64,000 bases of DNA from Polytrichum commune (taxonomy: Eukaryota; Streptophyta; Polytrichopsida; Polytrichales; Polytrichaceae), in contig OX485804.1 of NCBI GenBank assembly GCA_950295325.1, positions 46,810,001-46,874,000 of the forward strand, written 5' to 3'. This document shows positions 25,046 through 35,462 of this stretch, one piece after another. Numbering within the stretch: position 1 is the stretch's first letter; each line of letters opens with the position of its first letter. The notes beneath the pieces are model-generated. The model saw only the letters and a program-made list of their open reading frames with translations, did no database searches and was not told the DNA's origin. Position numbers and translations under genes: made by a program.

Positions 25046-25233
25046 ACCTCAGTGCATCATATAATTGCATGCCCTCTCATATTATTTTCCATATTCAATA
25101 CAAAACGGTCAATATCCCCTTTTTTATTTTTCAGGTGAAGTGTTGCAAAAAAAGTTTGAGTGAAGTGTGATTATTTCAAAGCCCTTTCACATTGGAATGC
25201 ATGTGCACACTTCAAACTTGAACACTAGAAGGG
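25046..25233 (+). repeat. 3' terminal part of the hAT-like element, also present at 61.5-61.8 kb
   Basis: This segment follows the transposase remnant. It aligns with about 61530-61779 in the same orientation: both share CATATTCAATACAAAACGG, GTGAAGTGTTGCAAAA, GAGTGAAGTGTGATTATTT and ATGCATGTGCAC, and end in TTGAACACT. The shared end near 25228 is probably close to the element terminus. A target duplication could not be seen. Confidence 0.6.
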
Positions 25234-25460
25234 TTGATCACACCGGCCAATTCTGACATCATATGTCGGCATCTCTGGCTGTACCAGTGCGAAAAGAGGT
25301 GGGCCAACATCTATTTCTGAACATAATCCCCAACAATTTCACCATTTAATTTTTTTTTTCAAGTTTTAGACAGAAGACCAATCGAACCCACGCCAAGATG
25401 AATTGAGAAGAAAGCAATTCCGCCATTAAAACCGGACGGAAAGTTTGGTGTGATGGGGGC
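25234..25460. repeat. separate copy of the 155-174-bp repeat
   Basis: This copy carries GATCACACC, GGCATCTCTGGCTGTA, GAAAAGAGGTGGGCCAACAT and a CCGGACGGAAAGTTTG...GGGG end, in the same order as the tandem units at 26158-26645. An oligo-T tract interrupts it near 25350. Confidence 0.6.
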
Positions 25461-25559
25461 ACGAGCGCCGCAATCAGGGCCGCAACACCGACCTCGCTCG
25501 CTCAATCGCAATGTTATATACAAAAAAAAAAAACAATTGCCAATTGAATTGGAAGTCTC

Positions 25560-25960
25560 CAAGGGCCCAGGCGCAGTTATAAAGGCGCCCCAGGGGTAGA
25601 GGGAAGAGAGAGGAGAGAGGAGAGAAGAGAGAGGTGGTAGGTGGGGTGGGTGGGACAGTCGGTGGTCGGTGGGTCGGTGGGAGGCAGGTGAGCGAGCGGG
25701 AGAGCGGGCGGGAGACCGGTGGAGAGGGATCTGCGGGATACGAACGAACCAACTATCTACCACAGTACTAGATGTCCACGAGGCCCACAGTCGTCATACC
25801 ATAGTAACTTACCAGCAGCAGCAGCAGCAGTAGAAAGGGGGGACACGCGGGCGACGACCCAGTGGTATAATAATATTCCCACTAACATGGCATTATCCCC
25901 TGTCACTCGTGGCCACGTGGCCAGCCTCTTTAATACTCCCCTGCTGGGTTGTGTGTGTTT
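25560..25960. promoter_or_regulatory. purine-rich tract and perfect G-box palindrome
   Basis: 25595-25720 is rich in GA and GGTGG repeats. A perfect palindrome GGCCACGTGGCC, with a CACGTG G-box core, lies at 25911-25922. A (CAG)n run is at about 25815-25830. These are typical of plant promoter or 5' leader DNA, but no protein-coding exon can be supported here and the nearest gene starts at 30333. A regulatory role is an inference. Confidence 0.35.
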
Positions 25961-26157
25961 CAAAACGACACAGGCTTTTCAAGGCGTCGCAATTTATTAA
26001 AGCAGCGTGGGGATGTGTGTTTTGAATAGCCGTGGTGGGAGGGTTGTTTTTCTTTTTCTTTTTCTTTTTTCTTTTTAAATAGTTTAAGTGATTTCTTTAT
26101 ATATAAAAAGGGTCTTGCAAAGAATGGATGGAGGGTTCGTTTTATGTGTGAGGGGTT

Positions 26158-26650
26158 GATCACACCAGTCATATGTCAGCGTCTGTGGCTGTAATAATGT
26201 GAAAAGTGGTGGGCCGACGTCTATTTCTCAACGTAATCCCCGGTAATGTCGAGGCTAGAACCGGACAGAAAGCTCGTTGTGATTGGGGCATGAGGGGCCG
26301 GTCACACCAACTAGTTATAGCACCGTTTGTTGGCAACCCAACTGAATGTTGGGTGGTCTGTGGTTGTAATAATGTGAAAAGTGGTGGGCCGACGTCTATT
26401 TCTCGATGTAATCCCCAACACGTTCACGGCTAGAGCCAGACAGAAAGTTTGTTGTGATTGGGGCATGAGGAATTGATCACACCAACCAGTTCGAACACCA
26501 TTTGTCAATATTTGTGCTTGTAATAATGTGAAAACTGGTGGGCGGATATCTATTTCTTAATGTAATCCCCAACAATTTCACGGCTAGAACCGGATGGAAA
26601 GTTTGCCATGATTGGGGCATGAGGGGCTGATCACACCAACCAATTCAAAC
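26158..26650 (+). repeat. three tandem units of a 155-174-bp repeat
   Basis: Units contain GATCACACCA, a CATCTGTGGCTGTAATAATGT-type segment, GAAAAGTGGTGGGCCGACGT, CTATTTCTC, AATCCCC, GGCTAGAACCGGACAGAAAG and GATTGGGGCATGAGG. The GAAAAGTGGTGGG landmark falls at 26201, 26375 and 26530, giving spacings of 174 and 155. No coding frame is maintained. Confidence 0.75.
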
Positions 26651-26699
26651 ACCATCTGTTGGCATCTGGTTTCAGGTACGCTATTTGTGGAGGGCCCAA

Positions 26700-26914
26700 A
26701 CTACACTAAATATAATATTTAGTGTCACCAATTCTAAATTGTCGTGCTCAATACTAAATGTAAACCATTGTACAATGTCACCGATACTAACTGTTAACCC
26801 AACATTATTTGTCATTCCTTGTACTTTTTGGGGGGCAAGGGGGATTGCAGATTATTATGCATTATAAAGTGACATTATTATGTATGTGATACTAAATACC
26901 ATAAACGGTGTAGT
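26700..26914. mobile_element. MITE-like element of the CTACAC...ATATTTAGTGT group
   Basis: The left end reads ACTACACTAAATATAATATT and the complement of the right end reads ACTACACCGTTTATGGTATT, followed by TAGT. It contains GTCACC...TACTAA...TTTGTCATTCCTTGTAC, also seen at about 39190-39300 and near 13135. No coding frame is present. Confidence 0.55.
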
Positions 26915-27908
26915 GATGGCCTGCACCATAAACCAACTCCATGACTATATCATTCAAAACATATGTAAAATAAATAAATAGACTACAACAAATTTTGGCA
27001 TATGAACTCTAGAAATGGCAATGAAAATGAATGGCGCCATGATTTGGATCAATTAATCCTCTCATACTATTTGCATGCTTGATGTCCTATGAGAGATGGG
27101 ATAATCACAACAACTACAAAAAGAAAGGAAAAAAGGAACATGACCCATCTAGCTTACGCTAGGGTTTCTAACCTATTAGGTCAATTCAACCATATGGATC
27201 CTAAACACAACAAGTTCCAAATAACTTATTTTACATGTGGAATTATAAACAAGGCCAACTTAGCATATGAGGCTCTAGATGTAACTTGCTTGAAGTTTAA
27301 GAAGGTCTAGTCCGGAGACCATATGTGGAAAGTTGAGAAACCCTTATGAAACCCTTATGCGTGTATGTATATAGGATTCACCACTACACGAGAGGGGTGG
27401 GGTTTTTTTTCATGGTTGGAACTATCTTGAGGTTGTAGACTAAAAATATTGCCCCTCTATGTATGATAGACATGAAAATATCACTCTCTATCTTCTCCAT
27501 TCATTTCCTTTTAAAGAATTGTAATAACTTAGTCAAGTCACCTTAGGATGCCAAGTGAGTATTTGAGATTTGGTCCTATCCATTGAAAGGGTAGAGATAT
27601 GAGCCTACTAGGCGGAGAGAGGGAATTATCACATACAAATGCACCTCTCATTTCATCCAATATAAAAACTTTGACCCCCCTATAAGTTTGTGGCCAATTC
27701 ATCTCAAAATGGTGTGCACTTCACTATTTAAGGGGTCTTCAAAGTTGATTCCAGAATCAATCAAAGAAAGTAACCTACATGCTACATACGTTTTTTATTT
27801 TTTATTTTTTATTTTTTGTTGTTTTTGTGTGTGTGTGTTGAATGAACGGGAGGCACACTCATGTGTGAGACTTCCCTCTTCTCTCCCAACTAGCATGTCA
27901 CCATAATT

Positions 27909-28149
27909 ACTACACTAAATATTGTATATAGTGTCAATTGCTATTTAAAATTACACAATGTTATATATATATATATATATATATATATGTTTGTACATCT
28001 CATGTTCTACCAATGACTATCATATTGGTTGTTTGGACATTATAGAACAATAACAACTTGACTTGGTTAAAAAATACATCATTAGTAAATTAATATGTCA
28101 TTGTGTAACTCCAAATAGTAAGTGATGCTAAATGTCATGTTCCGTGTAG
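27909..28149. mobile_element. MITE-like element of the CTACAC...TTTAGTGT group
   Basis: The left end reads ACTACACTAAATATTGTATA and the complement of the right end reads ACTACACGGAACATGACATT, followed by TAGCATCAC. The internal GTAACTCCAAATAGTAAGTG matches GTAATTCCAAATAGTAAATC of the element at 7205-7429, which shows the two are related. A (TA)n tract lies at about 27962-27988. Confidence 0.6.
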
Positions 28150-29090
28150 TTCATTGAGGTAAGTGAGAAAAGTGTCCATTCTTAAAATCACACCCAGAAA
28201 ACTTAGTTGGGGGGGGGGTGCAAGCATGGTAAAGTGGACCAAAAATAGTGGTCCACTATAGTAATGTTTATCTGGAGCATCCAAGTGGTGCAATGAAATG
28301 GTAAAAAAATGTTTCTTTTTGTCAATTGTATGTGTAACAACCATTGTAAGGTAGATGGGTATGATGGTTACCTTTTTCCCGACTAGCCCTCTTCCCCTAG
28401 GATATGAAACACATGATTTAGTACAAGATGGTTGGCAAATCAAAATCACAGCTGTATCCACATTCCTCTTAAATTTTTTAAAGCCAACAAGTATCTTAGT
28501 TCATTCTCAAAGTGAAGCTTCTTGTGTTCATCAAATGGTCATCTAAGGTTGAGGCATCTATTTCTGAAAAAATAAGAGAGTTGGCATATATGTAGGAGGA
28601 GTAATAGTTGGGTTTTTCTCTTTCGAAGAAAACATATTTCAAGGAGAATGCAAATTTTTAATGTTTCTTTAGGATCATGGAAATTGCTACAAATCTCGAA
28701 GCGGTAAAGTTTAGGGTAACACACAATCGATATATATATGTTAACCCATAACCTTTCATCGAAATGCTCATTCTTGGCTATGACAATTGGCAGAACTCTT
28801 ACGAGGCTGATCATCACAAGCCGCCACCACACAAACCTTAACTCCGTTTGCCTAAAAAAAAATATAGATCTCATCCATGTCGGCGTTACATGACCCTAAT
28901 GAGCGGTCAAATGGACCCAGTCGACTATGGATGCCTCGGCTTTAGGTCCTATTGAACCCTAGAGCGGTTACCATATTTTAAACATGTAGTCCAATCTCTT
29001 TTCAACACACTTCTTCTTCGTGTTCCGTTCTTAGATCTATACCTAACCACATACCGCTCCAACATAGGTGTCCGATTAAGGATACGATGG
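28150..29090. other. gene-free repeat relics
   Basis: No supported gene. Parts near 28340-28560 and 28900-29080 resemble, partly inverted, the dispersed repeat described at 12200-12520 (for example CACATACCGCTCC and GTCCGATTAAGGA, also seen near 24430 and 46540). A G10 tract lies near 28209. Confidence 0.4.
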
Positions 29091-29094
29091 GTAA

Positions 29095-29700
29095 CCGAAT
29101 TAGACCGAATTTGGAGCGTCGACCTTCCATTTCCTTTTACCGAATCCTGGGTCCACCCTTTGGCCGCGAATCCCTATACAAATGGCCAAGCGATTGAATA
29201 CCGCCCTACCCTCCTGGGACCCGCGTTCTTGAAAGCCCGGCGGGCGGCAACGTGGCCGCCCCGTGGGGACCGCCCATGCTGACCCGTTCAACCCACCGCC
29301 CTCGTCGGCGGGGTTTCATCCAGTCCGGCGTCACGGAACACGATGAAAACGGGGCGGTGGTCCCAAGTCTCATCCGAGGAATGGATGAGAACCGGGGGCG
29401 GCCGGGCGGTATAACCCGGTCTTTCGTGCGCACCTTCTCGCGCCTGCCTCCGTGCCGGCCCGCTTGCCTCCGTTTCCAAGCTTCGAGTAGTTTCCTGCCC
29501 TAGGCTGCTGCTGCGACAATCGGGGCGGTGAAGTTGCTGCGTAAGCACGGCGATGGATGCATGGCCTCCGCGGATGCAACGGTGCAGCTAAGTTAGCAGC
29601 ACACGAGCCGCTTCCTCGACCTGGCCGGGCCTGCCGTGAGACGCTGCGAATAGCTTGTCGTATCTCGGTTCGCGGAGATTTGGCATAAATTGGTTGGCTA
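29095..29700. promoter_or_regulatory. GC- and CpG-rich tract upstream of the AP2/ERF gene
   Basis: This stretch is sharply richer in GC and CpG than its AT-rich surroundings (for example GGGCGGCAACGTGGCCGCCC). It has short overlapping open frames in several phases but no recognisable domain, so I do not call a gene. It may be the distal promoter of the AP2/ERF gene that starts at 30333, or an independent GC-rich repeat. Confidence 0.35.
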
Positions 29701-30332
29701 GCTAGCTATATAGAAGAATAGAGCTTTTATAGAACCTTCTTGCTTTTGTTTTGTCCAGGAAGGTTTCCTTGGGGCAGGAGTCTAGGGGAGGCTTTGTTAG
29801 CGATCAATTATCTGAGGGTTAATCGATCATCATCGTCGTCGTCGTCGTCAGTTATAGGCAGGGCCAGCTGTGGGGATGAGTTGGCCGCCATCCGCACCTT
29901 GACCTCGTTGTTGTTGATGGTGATGATTGTTGGTGGGTTTGTTCTTCGTCGCTTGCCTATGACGGCACCCTTGTGACGCAGCTACTGGTAGTCAAAGGTA
30001 AAATGCGTCACCGCCAACCCCGACGACGCGGTGGCATGTGTAAAAACATTATCAACATCATATATATCACGCTGCACACCCTAGGTTCTTTCGAGATACA
30101 CCGCCACTGACGCCGACACCCGCTTTCCGTTGTGTGTGCAGCAAGCAGGCCGGCAGGCAAGCAAGCAAGGTGAAGGTGAAGATTAAGGATATAGGCAGGT
30201 TGGAAATCTGCAACAAGGTAGATAGAGGGGAGGGAGGAGCAAGAGCAATTGAAGAGGGTTCTTTTTTCTTTTAAGAAGGGAGATCGATTTGCTTGAAGGG
30301 GAGGAAGTATAGCGGTTCTTGGTGAGTCTGTG
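29701..30332 (+). promoter_or_regulatory. proximal promoter / 5' leader of the AP2/ERF gene
   Basis: The region carries a (CGT)n run at about 29833-29848, GCAAGCAAGCAAGG near 30160, and purine-rich leader sequence just before the ATG. Small ATG-initiated frames lie upstream, for instance 29917-29976 (19 codons, MVMIVGG and onward) and one starting at 30039 (MCKNIINIIY and onward). If they are inside the transcript they would be uORFs. The transcription start is not visible. Confidence 0.4.
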
Positions 30333-30971
30333 ATGCCTGGGATAATGAAGCAGGAGTCGACAGAACTGAAGATGTGCAGCGGTGCGTACGAGAGAATTAA
30401 CATCAAGAAAGACTCGGAGGACAGGGACATCGACTTGAACCAGCCATATGTATGGGGGCATGACGAGGATGAGTCATCCGCATCCGCTTCAGCTTCCAGC
30501 ACATCGAATGGACATGGTGGTATTAGTGGTGGTGGTGGTGGTAGAAGAGGAGGAAGAGGATCGGAAACAACATCAACGGCTGATCACGAGGTGCACTTCC
30601 GAGGCGCATCTGTTGATGTTAAGGAAGGGGACATGATGGTAAGTTACGTAGGGGTTCGACATCGTCCGGAGTTGAACAAGTGGGTGACAGAAATTAGGCC
30701 TACTGCTCAGAAGCGCAAGATATGGTTAGGGACATACAAAACACCGGAAGAAGCTGCTCGTGCTTACGATGTTGGCATCTACTATACTGGGAAGAAAATC
30801 CCTCTCAATTTCCCTGACTCTGTTCCAGACCTGCCTGCTTTGCCTTGTGCTAGTTGGGAGGAGAATGCTCCCTTTGTTAAGAAGCAGGCTGTGTTCGCTG
30901 CGAAGCGGGCACGCGCAGATAAAAACAACAGTGGGAGAGTTTTGGCCCCTTCGATTTCATCCCGCGGCTAA
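30333..30971 (+). CDS. AP2/ERF-domain transcription factor, DREB-like, intronless, 212 aa
   Basis: AP2/ERF proteins bind GCC-box or DRE/CRT elements in promoters, in the nucleus. The single AP2 domain spans about residues 104-161: SYVGVRHRPELNKWVTEIRP, then RKIWLGTYKTPEEAARAYD, then PLNFPDS. The conserved WLG, AARAYD and NFP blocks are intact; the usual YRG is YVG, and the strand 2-3 loop (PTAQKRK) is short and basic. Val in WVTEI and the NFPDSVPDLP extension point to the DREB side of the family rather than typical ERFs, but the subgroup is not certain. The N-terminus has DIDLNQP (residues 32-38), an EAR-like DLN motif, then Ser- and Gly-rich low-complexity stretches. A basic AAKRARADK segment at about 189-197 could serve nuclear import. 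The start is the ATG at 30333; the frame is open a few codons upstream without an ATG. No intron is needed, as is common in this family. Confidence 0.9.
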   Translation: MPGIMKQESTELKMCSGAYERINIKKDSEDRDIDLNQPYVWGHDEDESSASASASSTSNGHGGISGGGGGRRGGRGSETTSTADHEVHFRGASVDVKEGDMMVSYVGVRHRPELNKWVTEIRPTAQKRKIWLGTYKTPEEAARAYDVGIYYTGKKIPLNFPDSVPDLPALPCASWEENAPFVKKQAVFAAKRARADKNNSGRVLAPSISSRG

Positions 30972-31473
30972 GAAGAAGGAAAAAGCAGAAGCAGGAGGAA
31001 GCAAGTGGAGTCGAGATTATTTTTGAGAACACATCTCCAATTTTGTTGATGAGGAAGAACACGAGGAGTTTTTTTTGTTTCCAGGATGATCCAATCTCGA
31101 TGGTATTGCTGCAGAGAAAGAAGGCCTTTAGAATCGGTATCTCTCTCTTGTCTGCCTATTAGGTAGCATGATTCTTTCATGTAGAAGAGAAGAGTTAATG
31201 ATTTTGTTGGCACGGTATGATGTGGCAAGGGTTTGGAGTTAGGAAGTTCTGGCAATCTTTGTAGATAGCGTCGCGTGACTACCTTTTGTCACTTCCCACC
31301 ATTTGATGATGAATTGGATAGGATCCTTCCATTCTTTGGGCTTTTTTCTGGTGATTTTCCAGAAAAATCCCGCTTAAGTAGAAAAAAGTTAGGTTGAGAG
31401 GAGTGCAGTCCAGAACTTCATTGCACATTTATTTGATGCGCCGCAAGGTGCTGATGATGCTATGATTCTGAAC

Positions 31474-31479
31474 AATAAA
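31474..31479 (+). terminator. candidate polyadenylation signal of the AP2/ERF gene
   Basis: AATAAA occurs about 500 bases after the stop codon in the plus orientation. Plant signals are degenerate, so this is only the most visible candidate. Confidence 0.35.
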
Positions 31480-31644
31480 GAAAACAACAGCTGCGAAATG
31501 TGATATATCACGCAACACCGAAATGAAATGTTCTTATATCAAAACAAAGTTGTACTTGATGATGATCAATCTCCCTCCTATCTCGATGATGTCGGTGATG
31601 AATTCGTGCGGTTGATGTGAGTAATGGAATCTTCGTCTCTGTAA

Positions 31645-31647
<3 letters not shown>

Positions 31648-31686
<39 letters not shown>
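31648..31686. repeat. (GA)n microsatellite
   Basis: About 19 uninterrupted GA dinucleotides downstream of the AP2/ERF gene. Confidence 0.95.
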
Positions 31687-31687
<1 letters not shown>

Positions 31688-31689
31688 AT

Positions 31690-34110
31690 TGAAAGCTTCT
31701 GATGATCGCGGTTGGCGATATCTTGAAGCTCAATTACTGTCAATCACATCACACCCGTCATTGTTCTAGGATTTCAGACATCGTATTTGGGTCGGTGTTA
31801 TTGAATTTTCTGTTGGCCATTTTGGGACATTTGATGATTTGTGCAGCAGAAAGGGAAATAATTGATTTGACCGATTTTACCTTGAACAGGAAGGTGGGTA
31901 ATGGAGAGTAGACTTTGGTTGTTTCAACATTTCTATGTACGCAGTGTGTTTTGATGGAGCCTCGATTGATACTAATATCAACCTTGAAGCCTACATGAAA
32001 TCAAGCCTAACATGTATATTGACACAATTTCAAACCATTAAAGAGTCTCGCCAAAACAAAGAGTATTTTCAATCACCTCGAAAAGGTCGACTGTTAAATA
32101 GTATAATATAAGGTTCTCTCCACACCCAATAATGGAACAAAGACATTCTGTCGTTTCGATCGCTACAAGAGTATCATGCTTGCAACTGTCCACAAATTTA
32201 TTTTATTTGTCATTAGGACGAATGCTAGCGACTGTCCCATCAAAACAATGAGATTTGGGATTATGGTGAATGTTCAAAGTATTTCCTCCTAAATGTAACC
32301 GTGTGGATGTGAGACTTTAATGGTGCCTCACTTGTGTTGGAAATGCTATTTTACAACATATCTTCAAAAAATGCCTCAACCCTCATGCCTTTAAGGGTTA
32401 AATGGTTGATAATCTATGAGCTGCTTAGGTTTCATTCTAAACCAAAATGAGGTGCTATATTCGAGAAGAGTTTTGCCGAGAAGCTCATGAGGACTCTTGT
32501 TGGGCCATAAGAGGAATTTTGGGGGGTTGGATGGGGATGCAAATTTGATTCAAGATTTTGAATGACAATAGATGGTAAGTTATGTGTAACTATTGGTGGC
32601 TATGGATCAAAACTTCCACAAGGAAGCTCTATCATTCATTATCATTACAAATATGTGGAAAATCTATGTGCAAGAAGGATTTGTTGCATAGGAGTGTACC
32701 TCTCCTCCCTCCATATTAAAACATGCACGTTGTAGTTTGGTGGTTAATTCATTGCAATTGGGTTCTGGTAGACTGTTGTTGTGGTCTTTAAAGCTAATGT
32801 GATCACGATGTCCAAACAACCTTCCAAAGTACACCTTCTACACTAATTACTATGGCCCACTATAATTTTGTCATATCACTATAAGTTCTGTTGATGTACA
32901 GTAACTTCTTTTGGCCCACACCATTTATGGACTCACAATATTACACATATTTAACATAAACATGAATTATTGTGGATTGAAAATTATAGCATCAATATTG
33001 GACGAAAACATCAATATTGGGTTAGTAATTTTATCATTTTTCATTTGAATATGACTAAACCATTATGGTATTTAGTGTGACATGTGTAACGATGTCACTT
33101 ATCTTATTATGAAGCCTATCCTAGGTTACACTTATGGCCAACACTTGACGATTAGCGTAACTTCGTGACACTTGGAGAAGGTGCACATTAATATCTTGGC
33201 ACATGTATGCTCAATAATACTTTGAGGTCTATGCCTAGATTTCACAATGATCAACAAGTCAACCATAAATGTATATACATGATACTTGGCTCTACACTGA
33301 TTATCCCACATAATGTGTGTTATTATTAGAAGTTAAAGACACCAACTATATGGATGTGATCTTTGAATATCAACAACATTGCTTCACATAGTACGTTCTT
33401 GTTTTACAACATTATTTGAAACAAGTGCATAGTGCATATTTTTATGTGAGCAAGGTTTGAGCATGATTCAAAACACAAGAAACCTCAAGTGCGCATGCGG
33501 GCGTGGGGGGCGGGGTTCCCTCTTAAATTATGTATACACTTGCATAATTAGTGTTAACTAGTATAACTAGAATGGGTAATAAGGCATGATAATTTTCAAA
33601 ATAATGATAAATTGTTGTAAGTATTAGCACCGTACATGTAAATATAATCTATTGAATGATTGATTTAATGGTATCCTATATCACTTATATGTAGAAATTG
33701 TTTTTTCCCAATTTCCCACAGTTGTTGAAGTGTATAAAGAACTATAAGCTGCATTGATTGGGCTGAAGCTATTACAAAAATAGAGAATAATGAGACCCTA
33801 ATCTAAAAGCCGTTCAAGGTGATCAGTTGATGAGTGATTTCATGCATCCTTCTCTATTAAAAATCACCAATTACTCATCCATTCTCCATAATGAAGTGCA
33901 AGGTATATGAAATCATGTGCTCTTTGATACATGATTAAGGATGTGCATCTTGTTCTTGATTTGATTTTCTACTAGGTTTTCCCTTAAACCACTTCTTTAG
34001 GGTGACTTACACCATTAGTTTTACTGCCATAAACCTATTTGAGCAAAAAACGAGTTCATACATTGCATTAGGGGTTAACTCCTAGGAGACATGAGCTAAA
34101 TGAAAATTGT
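31690..34110. other. gene-free stretch with a dispersed repeat
   Basis: No supported gene. 33125-33295 is the inverted counterpart of 7735-7920. Around 33060 a GGTATTTAGTGTGACA segment resembles MITE ends of the CTACAC group. A G-rich CGGGCGTGGGGGGCGGGG spot lies near 33500. Confidence 0.45.
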
Positions 34111-34111
34111 A

Positions 34112-34288
34112 ACTACACTGAGTATCCCAATTAGTGTGTGTTACTATTGGGAGTTATGCAATGCAATAACGTCTTACTTAGGGATTGAATTTTTACCAAT
34201 GAAAGTTCAATAAACTGTTCAGACATTAAATAGCTATAGCATTGCGTACTTTCGAATAGCAACACACACTAATTGGGATCATCAATGT
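34112..34288. mobile_element. 177-bp MITE-like element with long inverted repeats
   Basis: The left end has ACTACACTGAGTATCCCAAT followed by TAGTGTGTGTTACTATT. The complement of the right end reads GATGATCCCAATTAGTGTGT followed by GTTGCTATT and CGCAATGC. The inverted repeat is over 40 bases with a loop of less than 90 bases. The ATTGCGTA-type internal end is shared with 7205-7429. Confidence 0.65.
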
Positions 34289-34379
34289 ATTAAAGAGGCA
34301 TGTACCTTATGTACCGTTGTGATTGACACCTAAAGAAGAGGCATCCATAACCGACCACTTAAGAGATTATGCGCCATAC

Positions 34380-34680
34380 CAGGAGAAGTATAAGGCGTTG
34401 CAATTTTTCCCCGTGTTGGAAGATAGAAATAAGGAGGATTGTGAAAAACATTTGGTGATTTTATTCTAAAAATTGGAATTATTGTGAATTTTTGAAGCTA
34501 AAGTTGGCCCAAACATATGACCAATGTCTGGAGTTTGCTTCATTTCAACTCATTTCAACCTATCATGTCAACTCACTTTACCACTCAAAAACATGACATG
34601 TGTCAAGGCACTATTGATTTTGATTGGTTCAAAATTTAGTCCCAACCTGATCTAAACTCCGGTACCCTATAGATTGTTGA
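34380..34680 (+). repeat. diverged copy of the 15640-15900 segment
   Basis: GGCGTTGCAATTTTTCCCCGTGTTGGAAGATAG... to ...AACATGACATGTGTCAAGGCACTATTGATT parallels 15640-15870 (GGCGGTGCAATTTTTTTCCC, GGAAGATAGAAAT, GGTGATTTTATTC, ACCAATGTCTRGAGTTTGC, ATGTGCCATGGCACTATCGATT) in the same orientation. No protein is conserved. Confidence 0.6.
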
Positions 34681-34924
34681 TGGGAACCTGATAAAAAATA
34701 GGCGCCTCTAACATTGTAGTTGAGTTGGTGGTAAGGCCTGATTGTGGGCACTTTCAAGATTACAACCAAATTTGGTGATGTAACAAATTGAAGAGGACTA
34801 TGCAATCGTTTTCAAGAGAATGAGAATCTTCACTTCAACCTTTTATAATTTTACATCTCAACTCCAACCTCCTTCTACGTTTACAATTGCTCATCATATG
34901 TTTCTAGTGTAAGGTACATGTGCC

Positions 34925-35260
34925 TCAATCCAATATAACAATGATGAAGTTACCTATATTTGAATGGTATATGGTTAGGTGTGGATCTAAGAATGGACAT
35001 TACAACAACAAAAAAACATGTGTTTAAAGAAGATTGCACTGCATACTCAAAATACACTAACCATTCTAGGTTCAATGATCAACATACTTGGAGGTACCAA
35101 CATATGACTATATAATGAGCACAAGAATGTATGCTTTGATCATGAATAAGATATTCATCCCGTCTTCAAAATTACGAGGTAAATGGTTGTGCGCATGATT
35201 TAGATTTGCTATTCATCTCACACTAAGTGTGTGTTTCGTATCCTACGACAAGTGGGTGCA
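34925..35260 (+). repeat. dispersed repeat, copy 2
   Basis: This is an end-to-end diverged copy of 12200-12520, with the landmarks CATTCTAGGTTCAATGATCA, ATAATGAGCACAAGAATG, AAGATATTCAT, ATTTAGATTTGCTATTCATC and TTTCGTATCCTACGACAAG in the same order. Confidence 0.6.
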
Positions 35261-35462
35261 AAGAGAAAAGTGCCCAAACAACACACGTCTACCTTACGTT
35301 CTCACCTACAAATGAAGCCTTGCCATATACACTACCACTCAAATGTAAGTGTCCGAGTGAGAAGTGTGAGGACGGGGCATGCCATACAAATGCACGGCTA
35401 ATGGATAATTTCCTTCCCATGTCGGTGACAAAATCATTGAGATTTCAAGTACCACTAACTTA

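Noticed and set aside
25359-26000. Pro/Ser-rich and other open frames of 90-134 codons
   Set aside because: They come from GA/GGTGG-rich DNA, show no domain, and start at non-ATG codons or lack plausible context.
29206-29579. Overlapping open frames in the GC-rich tract
   Set aside because: They are expected in GC-rich DNA with few stops; phases conflict and no family is recognised.
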